Part shown: positions 4,709 to 12,578 of the stretch, one piece after another
Layout of the letters: every line of letters begins with the position of its first letter
Numbering within the stretch: position 1 is the first letter of the stretch
Virus record (IMG/VR): IMGVR_UViG_3300013136_000037
Location: 1-27,449 of that record
DNA length: 27,449 bases
Direction: 5' to 3' (one strand)
Source: a virus
Translations under genes and position numbers: made by a program
The notes under the pieces: generated by a model
Told to the model about the DNA's origin: nothing
The model's database searches: none
Seen by the model: the letters and a program-made list of their open reading frames with translations, nothing else

Positions 4709-5740
4709 TTAAGCACCTTCAGTTATATCCATTAAAGTATTTTTATTAATCATAAATCCGCCTCCACCTTTAGGTCCAATAACAGTTACTAGTCCTTTAT
4801 CGTTTGGTTTATCTGATTTTACTTTTACTTTAATTATCTCACCTTTCGAATTATAAAAATTGTAATCTTTACCTTTCTCCGGAGTAAAGTCCTTATCTAT
4901 ATTTTCAGCTCTAAATGGCTGAAGTTCAGTCTTACCCATTTCATCTGAAATATATCTAGCAATAACTTCATCTGGATCTTTAGCTTTATCTGAAATTTTA
5001 ATAATTGCAATACTACCATCTTTCTTTTTGTATCTATATGGAACGCCAACTCTAAATAAATTACCACCTACATTTATCTCAACATCCTTATTCTTTACTA
5101 TATTATCAAGTCTTGCATTTATTTCTTTAGCTAATTTATTTCTTTCTATCGCAAGTTTAGATGCAGTGGTTTTATCACCACCTTTTTCAAGGGCAGAAAT
5201 TTCAGCATTCAAAAACATTAATCTAAATTCATCTTTTTTAGTTTCTATATACAAGGCCAATTTAGGATTTTTTTCTTTTCCTCCCATTTTTTGTAAAACT
5301 CTATCCATTTTAAGTAAAGCCTTATCTCGATATTGATTAATAAGATTTTGAATTAATTTCTGTTTCTCTTTTAATGTTTTTAATGATAATTTAGTATTTT
5401 TTTCTTGTTCTTCTGTATTATCAGTTTGATCAGGTTGAGTAGTTTGTTTTTGTTCTGTATCAACAGCTTCCTTTACTGGATTTTTTCCAGAATCTTTCAT
5501 ATCTTGTAATTGTTCTTCGGCTGTTATACCTAAATCAATATTAAATTTTTTCTTAAATTCGTTATCTATAATTGTTTGATATTCTTTGAAAATTACATCA
5601 ACCTCTTTGGCACCCTTAACCTTATTAATGACGGCATTGATTTTCTTAAAAATATTTCCCATGAATTGAAATAATCCTTCATTTAATTTATCTAAATTTT
5701 CAAGATTTTTGAACTCATTTCTTGTATATAAATTCTTCAT
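4709..5740 (-). CDS. Putative internal (head) protein, 343 aa
   Basis: First gene of the operon running to 3150. The N-terminus MKNLYTRNEFKNLENLDKLN is followed by E21-G22, giving an L-N-E processing-like site at residues 19-21 and a K-x-x-x-x-R-N-E-F core shared with neighbouring genes. After it come a helical region, a Gln/Thr/Glu-rich linker (about residues 85-118), a long coiled-coil-like segment (about 118-215) and a C-terminal region with two repeated beta-rich halves (lines such as VGVPYRYKKKDGSIAIIKI and KDYNFYNSKGEIIKVKV). A late-type promoter lies 19-29 nt upstream. Function is unknown. Confidence 0.65.
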   Translation of the reverse strand: MKNLYTRNEFKNLENLDKLNEGLFQFMGNIFKKINAVINKVKGAKEVDVIFKEYQTIIDNEFKKKFNIDLGITAEEQLQDMKDSGKNPVKEAVDTEQKQTTQPDQTDNTEEQEKNTKLSLKTLKEKQKLIQNLINQYRDKALLKMDRVLQKMGGKEKNPKLALYIETKKDEFRLMFLNAEISALEKGGDKTTASKLAIERNKLAKEINARLDNIVKNKDVEINVGGNLFRVGVPYRYKKKDGSIAIIKISDKAKDPDEVIARYISDEMGKTELQPFRAENIDKDFTPEKGKDYNFYNSKGEIIKVKVKSDKPNDKGLVTVIGPKGGGGFMINKNTLMDITEGA

Positions 5741-5758
5741 TTGTTTAAATATTTTTTT

Positions 5759-5769
5759 TTATATATTAA
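5759..5769 (-). promoter_or_regulatory. Late-type promoter, internal-protein operon
   Basis: The coding strand reads TTAATATATAA, 19 nt upstream of the ATG at 5740. It diverges from the plus-strand promoter at 5800. Confidence 0.6.
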
Positions 5770-5799
5770 TTTTTCAAAATCATTTTGAGAATAAAGAAT

Positions 5800-5810
5800 T
5801 TAATATATAT
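5800..5810 (+). promoter_or_regulatory. Late-type promoter, surface protein gene
   Basis: TTAATATATAT lies 18 nt before the ATG at 5829. Its position argues for that start over in-frame codons further upstream. Confidence 0.6.
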
Positions 5811-5828
5811 CATAAAATATTTTTATCA

Positions 5829-7481
5829 ATGCCAATCGAATTTTTAAAACAATTAATTCCTAATCCTTTGGACAAGGAAAATTTTAATAGTCCCAATGTG
5901 GATGATTTTGAAAAAATTATTGATGATGCTAAAGATAAAATAAATAAACTACAAGAAATAGGTCTACCTGGAATTAAAGATGTAGCAAATATGATTTGGA
6001 AATTAATCCAAGATAAATTTTTATTATCACCTAGACAGATCTCTAAAAAAATGTTAATTATTCAAGGCAGTAAATTCAATCCTGGTTGGTTTCCAGGTGC
6101 AGAACCGATTGATGAAGAAAGAGCACAATTAATTGTATATGGTAAAGTTTTTTATAAAGATGGTAAGCTATACGACAAAGATTATGAAGGATCCGCATGG
6201 GTATGGTATAAGAATGCAAATTATGATGATAGTAATATAGAATGTGTTGCTCATCCTGGTGAAGAAGATTATATGCCACCTATGGATACTAAGCATCCTA
6301 TGTTTAAAGATGCAAAAGATTTGGTCAAAGGATTAAAGGAAGATTTAAAGCAATTGGCAATTAAAATTGCAGAATTCATACTTGCTTTACCTGAAGCTAT
6401 TATTCAAATTGTACTTGCATTATTATCTCTAATTTCTTCAATAATCATAATACCACCAGGTTCAGGTGTACCGACAGCATTAACCGCTGTTCAAACAGTA
6501 TTTAGAACTATTAAAGCACTTCAAGAAAAGGTAGCAGAATTATTACCATTTTTAAGTGTATTAAAAAAATTAGGTATAGTACTTTCAAAACAAGCTCAAG
6601 CAATAATTTCTCAAATTATCGCTGTAATAACTGTAATTTTAGGTATAATAGGTTCTTTAACTTCAATATTAGGATTATTAAATAAAGTAGTTGAAGCATT
6701 CAAAAAATTAATGAAGAAAAAAGATGAACAGAAGCTAGAAGTAGATCCAAGAGCAAGTGATACGAATTTAGAACCAGGTGAATCTACAAAATTAGATGCA
6801 TATCCAAGTGGTGGAAGTTGGGATTATGATTATCAATGGACTGATGATCAAGGTAATGTAATCGGAACAGATAGAAATGTTAGTATAGCTCCTGAAAAAA
6901 CAACAATCTATACGGCTAAAGTTACAGATAAAACTACTGGCGAGGTTAAAGAAGGAACAGTCAGAATTAAAATAAGACCTATGCCAGAAAAAGGCGCATC
7001 TGGAACTAGTGGTACTAGCGGTTCTAGTGGAAAACCTGGCACAAGTGGAACAAGCGGAGCAAGCGGAAGTAGCGGTGTTAGTCCATCCGGAAGTTCATCA
7101 GAGACAACAACCACAACAACAGGATCATCCGAAACTACAACAACTACTACAGACGGTGGTGAAACAACAACAACTACAACCATATTTTCACCAACAACAT
7201 CATTACCAACTACTACACCAGCACCAGATCCTTATAATTATTATACTGTTAAAGAATTTAGTTGTCCAGGATGTACATTGAATAGCACTTATGATATAAA
7301 AACATTAGATTATGTGGCACCTGGTGATTATGGTAAATATTATCTATCTGGCTCTGTTGCATTACAAATTCAAGGTCCAACAACATCTGGAGCTTATCCA
7401 GAGCATACATTATTAACTGGTTATGTTAGTTGTGTTCTTGCTTGTGGAACAACTACTACAACAACTACACCATCACCATAA
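5829..7481 (+). CDS. Large virion/surface protein with Ig/PKD-like domain and Thr-rich stalk
   Basis: A 550-residue protein, start MPIEFLKQLIPNPLD, chosen because the late promoter lies just before it; the frame is open further upstream only by chance. Residues 1-165 are globular. Residues about 170-295 are long hydrophobic/amphipathic helices (ILALPEAIIQIVLALLSLIS and following), possibly membrane-active. An Ig/PKD-like beta domain (about 305-390, with YQWTDDQGN) comes next, then a collagen-like Gly-Ser-Thr run (GTSGTSGSSG) and blocks of six or more Thr. The C-terminal unit has CPGC near 477-480 and a second Cys pair, closing on another Thr tract. It looks like a baseplate or fibre protein carrying an exposed, probably host-binding tip. 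It stands alone on the plus strand among minus-strand genes. Confidence 0.65.
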   Translation: MPIEFLKQLIPNPLDKENFNSPNVDDFEKIIDDAKDKINKLQEIGLPGIKDVANMIWKLIQDKFLLSPRQISKKMLIIQGSKFNPGWFPGAEPIDEERAQLIVYGKVFYKDGKLYDKDYEGSAWVWYKNANYDDSNIECVAHPGEEDYMPPMDTKHPMFKDAKDLVKGLKEDLKQLAIKIAEFILALPEAIIQIVLALLSLISSIIIIPPGSGVPTALTAVQTVFRTIKALQEKVAELLPFLSVLKKLGIVLSKQAQAIISQIIAVITVILGIIGSLTSILGLLNKVVEAFKKLMKKKDEQKLEVDPRASDTNLEPGESTKLDAYPSGGSWDYDYQWTDDQGNVIGTDRNVSIAPEKTTIYTAKVTDKTTGEVKEGTVRIKIRPMPEKGASGTSGTSGSSGKPGTSGTSGASGSSGVSPSGSSSETTTTTTGSSETTTTTTDGGETTTTTTIFSPTTSLPTTTPAPDPYNYYTVKEFSCPGCTLNSTYDIKTLDYVAPGDYGKYYLSGSVALQIQGPTTSGAYPEHTLLTGYVSCVLACGTTTTTTTPSP

Positions 7482-7482
7482 G

Positions 7483-8361
7483 TTATTTATTTTTGAAATC
7501 TTGAAATTTAATAGTAAGTTTATTATCTGAAACTTTAAGAGGAAATTTAATAGGAAATTTTAATTCTATGGTTTCTATTTCAAATGGATTTTCTTCATTA
7601 TTAGTAATTAAATTGGTAGTCAAGATTAATTTGTTATTTTCCAATCTATTATTTATATATTCCTGACACTCATCATCACTATTCCTAACTAAAATATCAA
7701 AATACTCTTGTAAATTATTAGCATTTACTATATTTGATTTAATATCATCGTAAAAATAAACAGTATTATATGCTTCTTTTTTAATGGGTACAAATCTATC
7801 TTTTTCAATTGTTAAACCAACTAAATGTTCTAATAGAATTTTATTTTTATCATAAAAAACTTTATCTAAATGTCCGACCAATTTAATTGATTCAGAAACA
7901 AAATATATCTTGTTTATTTCGAAACCATATTCTTTTAATTTTAATCTCAATTTATTAAGTAAATTTGCATGCTTTTTTCTATCACTTCTAGCAGTTAAAA
8001 CACCAATTTCAATATTTTTACCTATTAAATGCCTAATATTATTAAGCAACAATTGAACCTCTTTCTTATTGAGTATATCTTCATCAAAAAATTCAGCATA
8101 AGAAATACCAATATTACCCAATCTAATATTTTTCTTTCTTTGAATTCTTTCAACCATATCTTTAGAAATATAAAAACTATCACCATTGAATTCAATTAAA
8201 ATATCATCCTTAACATAAATTCCACTTTTAATAAGAGCAAATTCAATAGGTGAAATTTTTAAAATCGGTTTAGATGGATCATTCTTATCAATTACCCAAA
8301 TATCACTCTTTATAAACCAAAGAGTATTATCCAAATCAAAAAAAGCAATTTCTTTATTCAT
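7483..8361 (-). CDS. HAD-superfamily phosphatase-like protein
   Basis: A 292-residue protein. HAD motif I is FFDLDNTLW with nucleophile D9 and acid D11, motif II is GVLTARS, and the motif IV acidic pair is in YFYDD (about residue 200). The fold hydrolyses phosphate esters; phage members include polynucleotide 3'-phosphatases and nucleotidases. A hydrophilic insert (about 20-100) forms the cap, and the C-terminal 60 residues are beta-rich and unfamiliar. It overlaps the Nudix gene by 8 nt, so the two are translationally coupled and may clean up nucleotides or RNA ends together (inference). Substrate unknown. Confidence 0.78.
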   Translation of the reverse strand: MNKEIAFFDLDNTLWFIKSDIWVIDKNDPSKPILKISPIEFALIKSGIYVKDDILIEFNGDSFYISKDMVERIQRKKNIRLGNIGISYAEFFDEDILNKKEVQLLLNNIRHLIGKNIEIGVLTARSDRKKHANLLNKLRLKLKEYGFEINKIYFVSESIKLVGHLDKVFYDKNKILLEHLVGLTIEKDRFVPIKKEAYNTVYFYDDIKSNIVNANNLQEYFDILVRNSDDECQEYINNRLENNKLILTTNLITNNEENPFEIETIELKFPIKFPLKVSDNKLTIKFQDFKNK

Positions 8362-8821
8362 AATCTAAAAAATTCAATAATTGTAATTGATGTCTTTCTA
8401 TAATTCTTTTTGCATCATTTTTATTAAAAAAACCAGCCTCCACAGTCTCACCTTTTAAAAAATTACTTAATATCATATCATTAAATAATCTAACGTTAAT
8501 TTCATACCTTTCAACTTTAACAACATAACATGTTAATTCTTTATTGTAACCAGCTTTAAAATATTTAATTGTAATTTTTTCAGACTTTTTTAGTTTTTGT
8601 TTATTTAATTTTATTCTAGATTCTTCTCTTAATTCTTTTAGAGCAGTTTCCATTTTATTCATCTTTGCCTCAATATGACCCTTTGGTATAGACCATTTTC
8701 TCATATTTCTTCTAAATTTCTTAGGTCTAACCAATAAAATCTTATTATTATAAATAAGTACGACACCTGAAAGTCTATGATGACTTACAGCTTCCATTAT
8801 ATATTCATAAAAACTAATCAT
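8354..8821 (-). CDS. Nudix hydrolase with capsid-targeting-like N-terminus
   Basis: A 155-residue enzyme that should hydrolyse a nucleoside diphosphate linked to another moiety. The Nudix box is GHIEAK-M-NKMETAL-KELREES-RI: the metal-binding REES glutamates are kept, while three usual positions are changed (first Glu to Met, Arg to Lys, Gly to Arg). The core fold is visible (GVVLIYNNKILLVRPKK, WSIPKGHIE). The N-terminus MISFYEYIMEAVSHH closely follows the T4 internal-protein targeting peptide MKTYQEFIAEA, with cleavage-like I-M-E at residues 8-10, so the enzyme may be packaged in the head and injected. It lies between a 68-aa gene with a similar N-terminus and the HAD gene. Confidence 0.85.
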   Translation of the reverse strand: MISFYEYIMEAVSHHRLSGVVLIYNNKILLVRPKKFRRNMRKWSIPKGHIEAKMNKMETALKELREESRIKLNKQKLKKSEKITIKYFKAGYNKELTCYVVKVERYEINVRLFNDMILSNFLKGETVEAGFFNKNDAKRIIERHQLQLLNFLDYE

Positions 8822-8842
8822 AAATTAGGCGGTCTCTAAATC

Positions 8843-9049
8843 TTAAATTTCTGAACTTGATTCTTTTTTTGTAATTTGAACAGGTATATTTTTAATTCCC
8901 TTAAAATCTATAAACGCAATCTTCTCACCCTCTCTCCAACTTACCTTATCTACTATATCACCAATGCTTGGTAATTGATCTAATGTTATTGTAAAAGATT
9001 CATTTACAGGTGTTTGATTAAATTCATTATAAGACTTAATATTTTTCAT
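8843..9049 (-). CDS. Small protein with capsid-targeting-like N-terminus, 68 aa
   Basis: Begins MKNIKSYNEFNQTPVNESFT: the K-S-Y-N-E-F core and V-N-E site at residues 15-17 resemble the T4 targeting peptide and its cleavage site. The remaining 50 residues suggest a small beta barrel (GDIVDKVSWREGEKIAFIDF). It is the first gene of the Nudix/HAD operon, behind a late-type promoter. It may be a small internal head protein delivered with the DNA; no homologue is known to me. Confidence 0.65.
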   Translation of the reverse strand: MKNIKSYNEFNQTPVNESFTITLDQLPSIGDIVDKVSWREGEKIAFIDFKGIKNIPVQITKKESSSEI

Positions 9050-9067
9050 AGTGTTAAATTATTTTTT

Positions 9068-9080
9068 CTTATATATTTAA
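9068..9080 (-). promoter_or_regulatory. Late-type promoter, 68-aa/Nudix/HAD operon
   Basis: The coding strand reads TTAAATATATAAG, 19 nt before the ATG at 9049. Confidence 0.5.
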
Positions 9081-9092
9081 TTTTAAAATCAA

Positions 9093-9117
9093 AAAAGTTC
9101 ACATTTTGTGAACTTTT
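9093..9117 (-). terminator. Rho-independent terminator
   Basis: A 10-bp perfect stem AAAAGTTCAC/GTGAACTTTT with a 5-nt loop and A/T flanks lies just after the stop codon at 9125. It closes the baseplate-protein operon. Confidence 0.8.
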
Positions 9118-9124
9118 CTGAAGA

Positions 9125-9373
9125 TTATGGTTTATATTTTCCTAAATTGCTCATCATTGAACCAACATTCGGTATTTTGTTTGAATAATCAGGTATCTTA
9201 GGTTGATTTTTCTCAGAATCCTTATGCGCTTTATTTTCTCTTTCTATTCTATCATTCAGTCTTTTAACATATTCCTCAAATTCCCACCAAGCCAATTCAT
9301 TCATATATCTAGGTGGAATATGATCAATATCCATGAATCCAAATTTATTATCCAAAATATTCGTCAAAGGCAT
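9125..9373 (-). CDS. Small protein following the baseplate-type gene, 82 aa
   Basis: The start is taken at the ATG giving MPLTNILDNKFGFMDIDHIP, which overlaps the end of the 319-aa gene by 26 nt; another possible start is MDIDHIPPRY at 9334. The frame is open further upstream inside the larger gene but has no better start. The protein is helical and charged in the middle (WWEFEEYVKRLNDRIEREN), with a flexible C-terminus. Position and overlap recall the small tail-assembly or hub-assembly proteins that follow gp26-type genes in T4-like phages, but I see no motif to confirm it. Confidence 0.6.
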   Translation of the reverse strand: MPLTNILDNKFGFMDIDHIPPRYMNELAWWEFEEYVKRLNDRIERENKAHKDSEKNQPKIPDYSNKIPNVGSMMSNLGKYKP

Positions 9374-10307
9374 CTGGAATAACGAAAATATTTGAGGCTC
9401 CTGTGGGAAAGGACATATCAGTGCGGACCTCCACTCCACACGATGGACAGTTACACTTAAGTTCCTTTATACCAAAAACCATCTGATTTACAGCACTATT
9501 CAAAATTTGAAAAGTTGACATACTCAATTTTTTAAATTCTTGCTCCTTAACTTTAATACCATCTTCGGTGATTCTATTTCTATCATGTAGCATAAATGAA
9601 GCAACTTTTAAAAATGCAACATTAGGATTTTTATCAACCTGAATCTTATTCTTAATATCACCGAAAAATATCTCCTGTATACCTATAGTAGGAGGTGCTA
9701 ATTTATAATCTGCACCTTCTATATTAAAAGAAAAAACTCTTTCAGTAGGATCAAAAAATTTAAAAAGTTTCTCTGGCATCTCATAATTAACAAAAGTTTT
9801 ACCATTTGCTTCAGTTCCAGTGGCTCTTAATTCCATCTTAAATTCATTACCACAGTTACCACAAGTTACTTCTTTCGATAAATTTTTACCACCAGGAAAA
9901 GTTAATTCTCTAATCATAAAAATTAAAAATAATCTATCACCATCTTTAATATCTTTATAAGATCCTTGCATACCATTAGGATAATAATATTTTATACAAG
10001 AAGCCAAAATACCATTCATCTTCTCAGTTATATCTAGATAATTATTATCATCAACAACAGAATAAGCCTGAACTTCTTGAACTCTAGCGGCTCTAATACT
10101 AATCTTTGTTCCTTGTTTATAAAATGTACCACACGGTAAAACATCCAACGGTATAGCAATATATTCATTAGAAGGTACACTATCAAAATAAGATAAATCT
10201 ACTTTCTTAACCGACTCAATAGAATTATCTTGCTCACCACCAACAAAATTTTTTTCTAAGTAATTTAGTGCATCTTCTTCTTTTTTATTTTTAAAATTAT
10301 CACTCAT
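9348..10307 (-). CDS. Baseplate/tail-assembly type protein (T4 baseplate family-like) with zinc motifs
   Basis: A 319-residue protein. After a charged N-terminus, YIAIPLDVLPCGTFYKQGTK and RAARVQEVQAYSV resemble the opening of the T4-type baseplate hub proteins (gp26 and relatives), where a LPSxG-like strand precedes a helical region. CGNCGNEF (C149/C152) and CPSCG (C287/C290), about 135 residues apart, could form one zinc ribbon. It sits between a plus-strand virion-like gene and a small coupled gene and is read from a late-type promoter 20 nt upstream. Structural or assembly role is likely; the exact T4 counterpart is uncertain. Confidence 0.6.
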   Translation of the reverse strand: MSDNFKNKKEEDALNYLEKNFVGGEQDNSIESVKKVDLSYFDSVPSNEYIAIPLDVLPCGTFYKQGTKISIRAARVQEVQAYSVVDDNNYLDITEKMNGILASCIKYYYPNGMQGSYKDIKDGDRLFLIFMIRELTFPGGKNLSKEVTCGNCGNEFKMELRATGTEANGKTFVNYEMPEKLFKFFDPTERVFSFNIEGADYKLAPPTIGIQEIFFGDIKNKIQVDKNPNVAFLKVASFMLHDRNRITEDGIKVKEQEFKKLSMSTFQILNSAVNQMVFGIKELKCNCPSCGVEVRTDMSFPTGASNIFVIPDAFDEYFG

Positions 10308-10326
10308 ATTAAAATATTATTTTTAT

Positions 10327-10337
10327 TTATATATTAA
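10327..10337 (-). promoter_or_regulatory. Late-type promoter, baseplate-type gene
   Basis: The coding strand reads TTAATATATAA, 20 nt before the ATG at 10307, back-to-back with the plus-strand copy at 10375. Confidence 0.6.
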
Positions 10338-10374
10338 AACAATCCCGTCCCCTTAAAAAAATTAGATTAATTAA

Positions 10375-10387
10375 TTAATATATAAAA
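10375..10387 (+). promoter_or_regulatory. Late-type promoter, 212-aa gene
   Basis: TTAATATATAAAA ends 14 nt before the ATG at 10402. Confidence 0.6.
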
Positions 10388-10401
10388 GAAAATGTGCTAA
10401 A

Positions 10402-11040
10402 ATGATTATATCTGAAAATTTTATATCCAACACGACACTAGAGCATTCCTATCCAAATAAACCACCTGGCTATTCACAACCACAAATTCTTTATAAATTA
10501 CATTATGAGGGTGCAAAAAAGAATTCATATCTATGGACAGTAGAACCACCTTTTCATATTATATCAGGACAAGGTTCACCAAGTATAGTATGCCAACTAA
10601 TGCCAAAAGTATCAACAAAAATAGAACCAATAAATTCTAGTATCCTTACATTAAATGCGGATGACGAAAAAGAATATTATAATTTATATTATCAACACGG
10701 TCCACAATGGAAAATATTAGGAAATAAAAATCCAAAAATAAATGAATTCAGAGGTCTCTACACGCCAACTATAGAAACATATACAATAATACCACAATAC
10801 GAGCAAATTGGACATTCACCTAAATATATCACAGATCCGAATAGTTATAAGTTTGAAATAAAAAACGGAAGAATACTTAAATTTTATGGGGGAATACCAC
10901 CTACAGGTAATCCAATGATAGATATTTCCTGGTTTAAACCAGGACCAGCTTATATAACATTTTATTCAGCATGGATTAATGAGAAAATTAAGTATCCCAA
11001 TACCTTAGATATTCTAATATCAGAAATTAGAGTTTATTAA
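10402..11040 (+). CDS. Hypothetical protein, 212 aa, probably virion-associated
   Basis: Begins MIISENFISNTTLEHSYPNK. It is rich in Tyr, Pro, Ile and Asn, predicted to be mostly beta, with no signal peptide or membrane segment. Segments such as LWTVEPPFHIISGQGSPSI suggest an Ig-like or jelly-roll shape. It has its own late-type promoter and lies alone on the plus strand, converging with the HNH gene by a 4-nt overlap of their ends. The surroundings (baseplate-type gene on one side, tail tube beyond the HNH) make a fibre or baseplate decoration protein plausible, without direct evidence. Confidence 0.6.
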   Translation: MIISENFISNTTLEHSYPNKPPGYSQPQILYKLHYEGAKKNSYLWTVEPPFHIISGQGSPSIVCQLMPKVSTKIEPINSSILTLNADDEKEYYNLYYQHGPQWKILGNKNPKINEFRGLYTPTIETYTIIPQYEQIGHSPKYITDPNSYKFEIKNGRILKFYGGIPPTGNPMIDISWFKPGPAYITFYSAWINEKIKYPNTLDILISEIRVY

Positions 11041-11738
11041 AATTTATTATTTTTATGTAAATTTTCATCCGCCCACAAAGGTTGTAAATTCTCCAAAGCA
11101 CATACAATTTTAACATCTTCAGTTGTTGCAAACTTAGTTACAGGACGTATATGGTCAATATGCCACTCACCATGATTCTTCCAAGTCATACCCTCTGTGA
11201 ATTGTTTCTCAATATAATGCTTTAATTCTAATGCAGAATAACCTAACATATCTATGGTATGTCCTTGTTTTTTAGTATCAAGTCGTTTAAGAGTTGAATA
11301 TAAAACAGAACGCCAAGCGATTATATGAGGATTATTTAATCTATAATTTTCTTGGTTCTTTGCTAAAATATGTCGATTATTTTTTCTCCACTCTTTCAAC
11401 TCTTCTTTATTATTAATCCTATATTCATTTAAATATTCCTTAATTCTTTCTTTATTATCAGGATCATTTCTATATTGCTTCTTTTGAACTAATATTTTTT
11501 CTCTATTTTCTTTATGATACTCTTTTTTTCTTTCTAAAACACTTTCTCTATTTTCATCATATCTTTTCTTATCATATTCTTTTTGTTTTTCTTTAAATCC
11601 AGGTGCTTCCTTATATTTTTTTTGGATATCTTTCACACACTCTTTACATTCATTTCTATAGCCATCAGATGTTCCTTTCTTCTTGTGAAATTCATTTACA
11701 TATTTAATTTTTCCACAAATTCTACATTGCTTTTCCAT
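11037..11738 (-). CDS. HNH endonuclease, zinc-ribbon type (homing-like)
   Basis: A 233-residue protein. The N-terminal zinc ribbon uses C5/C8 and C31/C34 (CRICGK ... CKECVK). Residues about 38-130 are a very basic helical region with repeated Lys/Arg/Glu-rich units (KKEYHKENREK and similar) that probably contacts DNA. The HNH domain carries HIDHIRP (residues 193-199), ENLQPLW and the closing N-x-x-K-N-N. This architecture is common among free-standing phage homing endonucleases. It separates the tail tube gene from the virion-like block, and carries the same AAATATTTATATATAC promoter block as the HNH at 254, so promoter and gene may have moved together. Confidence 0.9.
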   Translation of the reverse strand: MEKQCRICGKIKYVNEFHKKKGTSDGYRNECKECVKDIQKKYKEAPGFKEKQKEYDKKRYDENRESVLERKKEYHKENREKILVQKKQYRNDPDNKERIKEYLNEYRINNKEELKEWRKNNRHILAKNQENYRLNNPHIIAWRSVLYSTLKRLDTKKQGHTIDMLGYSALELKHYIEKQFTEGMTWKNHGEWHIDHIRPVTKFATTEDVKIVCALENLQPLWADENLHKNNKF

Positions 11739-11751
11739 AATCTTTTTATTT

Positions 11752-11767
11752 GTATATATAAATATTT
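11752..11767 (-). promoter_or_regulatory. Late-type promoter, HNH gene
   Basis: The coding strand reads AAATATTTATATATAC, 13 nt before the ATG at 11738, nearly identical to the block before the HNH at 925. Confidence 0.5.
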
Positions 11768-11791
11768 ATCGTTCCCAATAGTCATAAAAAC

Positions 11792-11824
11792 AAAAAAAGA
11801 TACAATTTCTTGTATCTTTTTTTG
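11792..11824 (-). terminator. Terminator after the tail tube gene
   Basis: A near-perfect hairpin, AAAAAAAGATACA/TGTATCTTTTTTT with a short loop, works in either direction. It ends the tail tube message before the HNH promoter. Confidence 0.85.
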
Positions 11825-11851
11825 TAATCTATTGATTATAAGCATTATAGC

Positions 11852-12415
11852 CTAATAGTAGAAATCTTCCCAGTAGTCTGCTACCCAAGTACAAGAAAGA
11901 TCGAAGATTGCTGTTGAATCGTCCCAGTTGACTTCTTCAAACCCTGTAAATTGTCTTAGCATTGCATTATGGTAAGTAACTCTACGGATAACTTTACCTT
12001 CTTTGTCGTGTAGGTGTATGATAATATCACCAACTAAATTTTTCTTGTAATGAAGTGTACCTGTTTCATTGTTCCATCCTAAATCATACCAATCTTTAAG
12101 CATTTTGAAGCAAAAAATTTGATAGTCATCATTCTGGTTGAGATTGAATGTCATAGTTAAATCATCAACGTGAGTTTGTGCAGGCATCATGACGAATACT
12201 CTAGTTGAGTATTTAAATCTTTGTGTTTGAGATTGTAAATCTGGATAAGTTGGGAACTTAGCCGATTTGGTATTCTCCATCAATAAATGAGTTGCATTTG
12301 GGTGAATCGTTTGAAGTACGGTTGGTAAAATAATCGTAACTTCGTATAGATTCTTGTGAATGGGTTCCCATTTTTCTCTGTGAGAATCAATGGCAGTGAA
12401 ATGTGCTAATGGCAT
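11852..12415 (-). CDS. Tail tube protein (gp19-like)
   Basis: A 187-residue structural protein whose rings stack into the inner tube of the contractile tail. The size is close to T4 gp19 (163 aa). The family pattern is visible: an N-terminal strand LYEVTIILP, the central LKDWYDLGWNNETG after a helix, and the C-terminal half with IIIHLHDKEGKVIRRVTYHNAM and FEEVNWDDSTAIFDLSCTWV, where a basic strand is followed by acidic D-D and a final sheet. It is a single-gene unit with a late-type promoter and a terminator, as expected for a protein needed in many copies. The tail sheath lies at 15127-18768 on the same strand, separated by the kinase and an endonuclease. Confidence 0.85.
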   Translation of the reverse strand: MPLAHFTAIDSHREKWEPIHKNLYEVTIILPTVLQTIHPNATHLLMENTKSAKFPTYPDLQSQTQRFKYSTRVFVMMPAQTHVDDLTMTFNLNQNDDYQIFCFKMLKDWYDLGWNNETGTLHYKKNLVGDIIIHLHDKEGKVIRRVTYHNAMLRQFTGFEEVNWDDSTAIFDLSCTWVADYWEDFYY

Positions 12416-12442
12416 ATTTTTATATTATTTTTTATATTTTTT

Positions 12443-12458
12443 TATATATATAAATAAT
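12443..12458 (-). promoter_or_regulatory. Late-type promoter, tail tube
   Basis: The coding strand reads ATTATTTATATATATA, about 27 nt before the ATG at 12415. The spacer to the kinase stop (12579) also holds a second TATATATAAA near 12560 and an A/T-rich hairpin near 12475-12508. Confidence 0.45.
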
Positions 12459-12578
12459 ATATCCTTTCCCTCTGAAAATTAAGAAGAAAAACTTTTTTTC
12501 TTAAATTTTAACACATTTAATAAGGTTTTTAACAAAAAATACAAAAAACGATTAAAAAAAATTTATATATACCAGTTT

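Noticed and set aside
5709-5828. Upstream extension of the 5829 gene by 40 codons
   Set aside because: It would begin before the late-type promoter at 5800 and overlap the divergent gene; the added residues are those of A/T-rich spacer.
6908-7281. Open frames on both strands over the Thr-rich region
   Set aside because: They are shadows of repetitive ACA/ACT codons and give low-complexity Val or Gln runs.
11583-11855. Plus-strand frame opposite the HNH gene
   Set aside because: It is antisense to a clear HNH gene, rich in Phe/Ile, and crosses a terminator.
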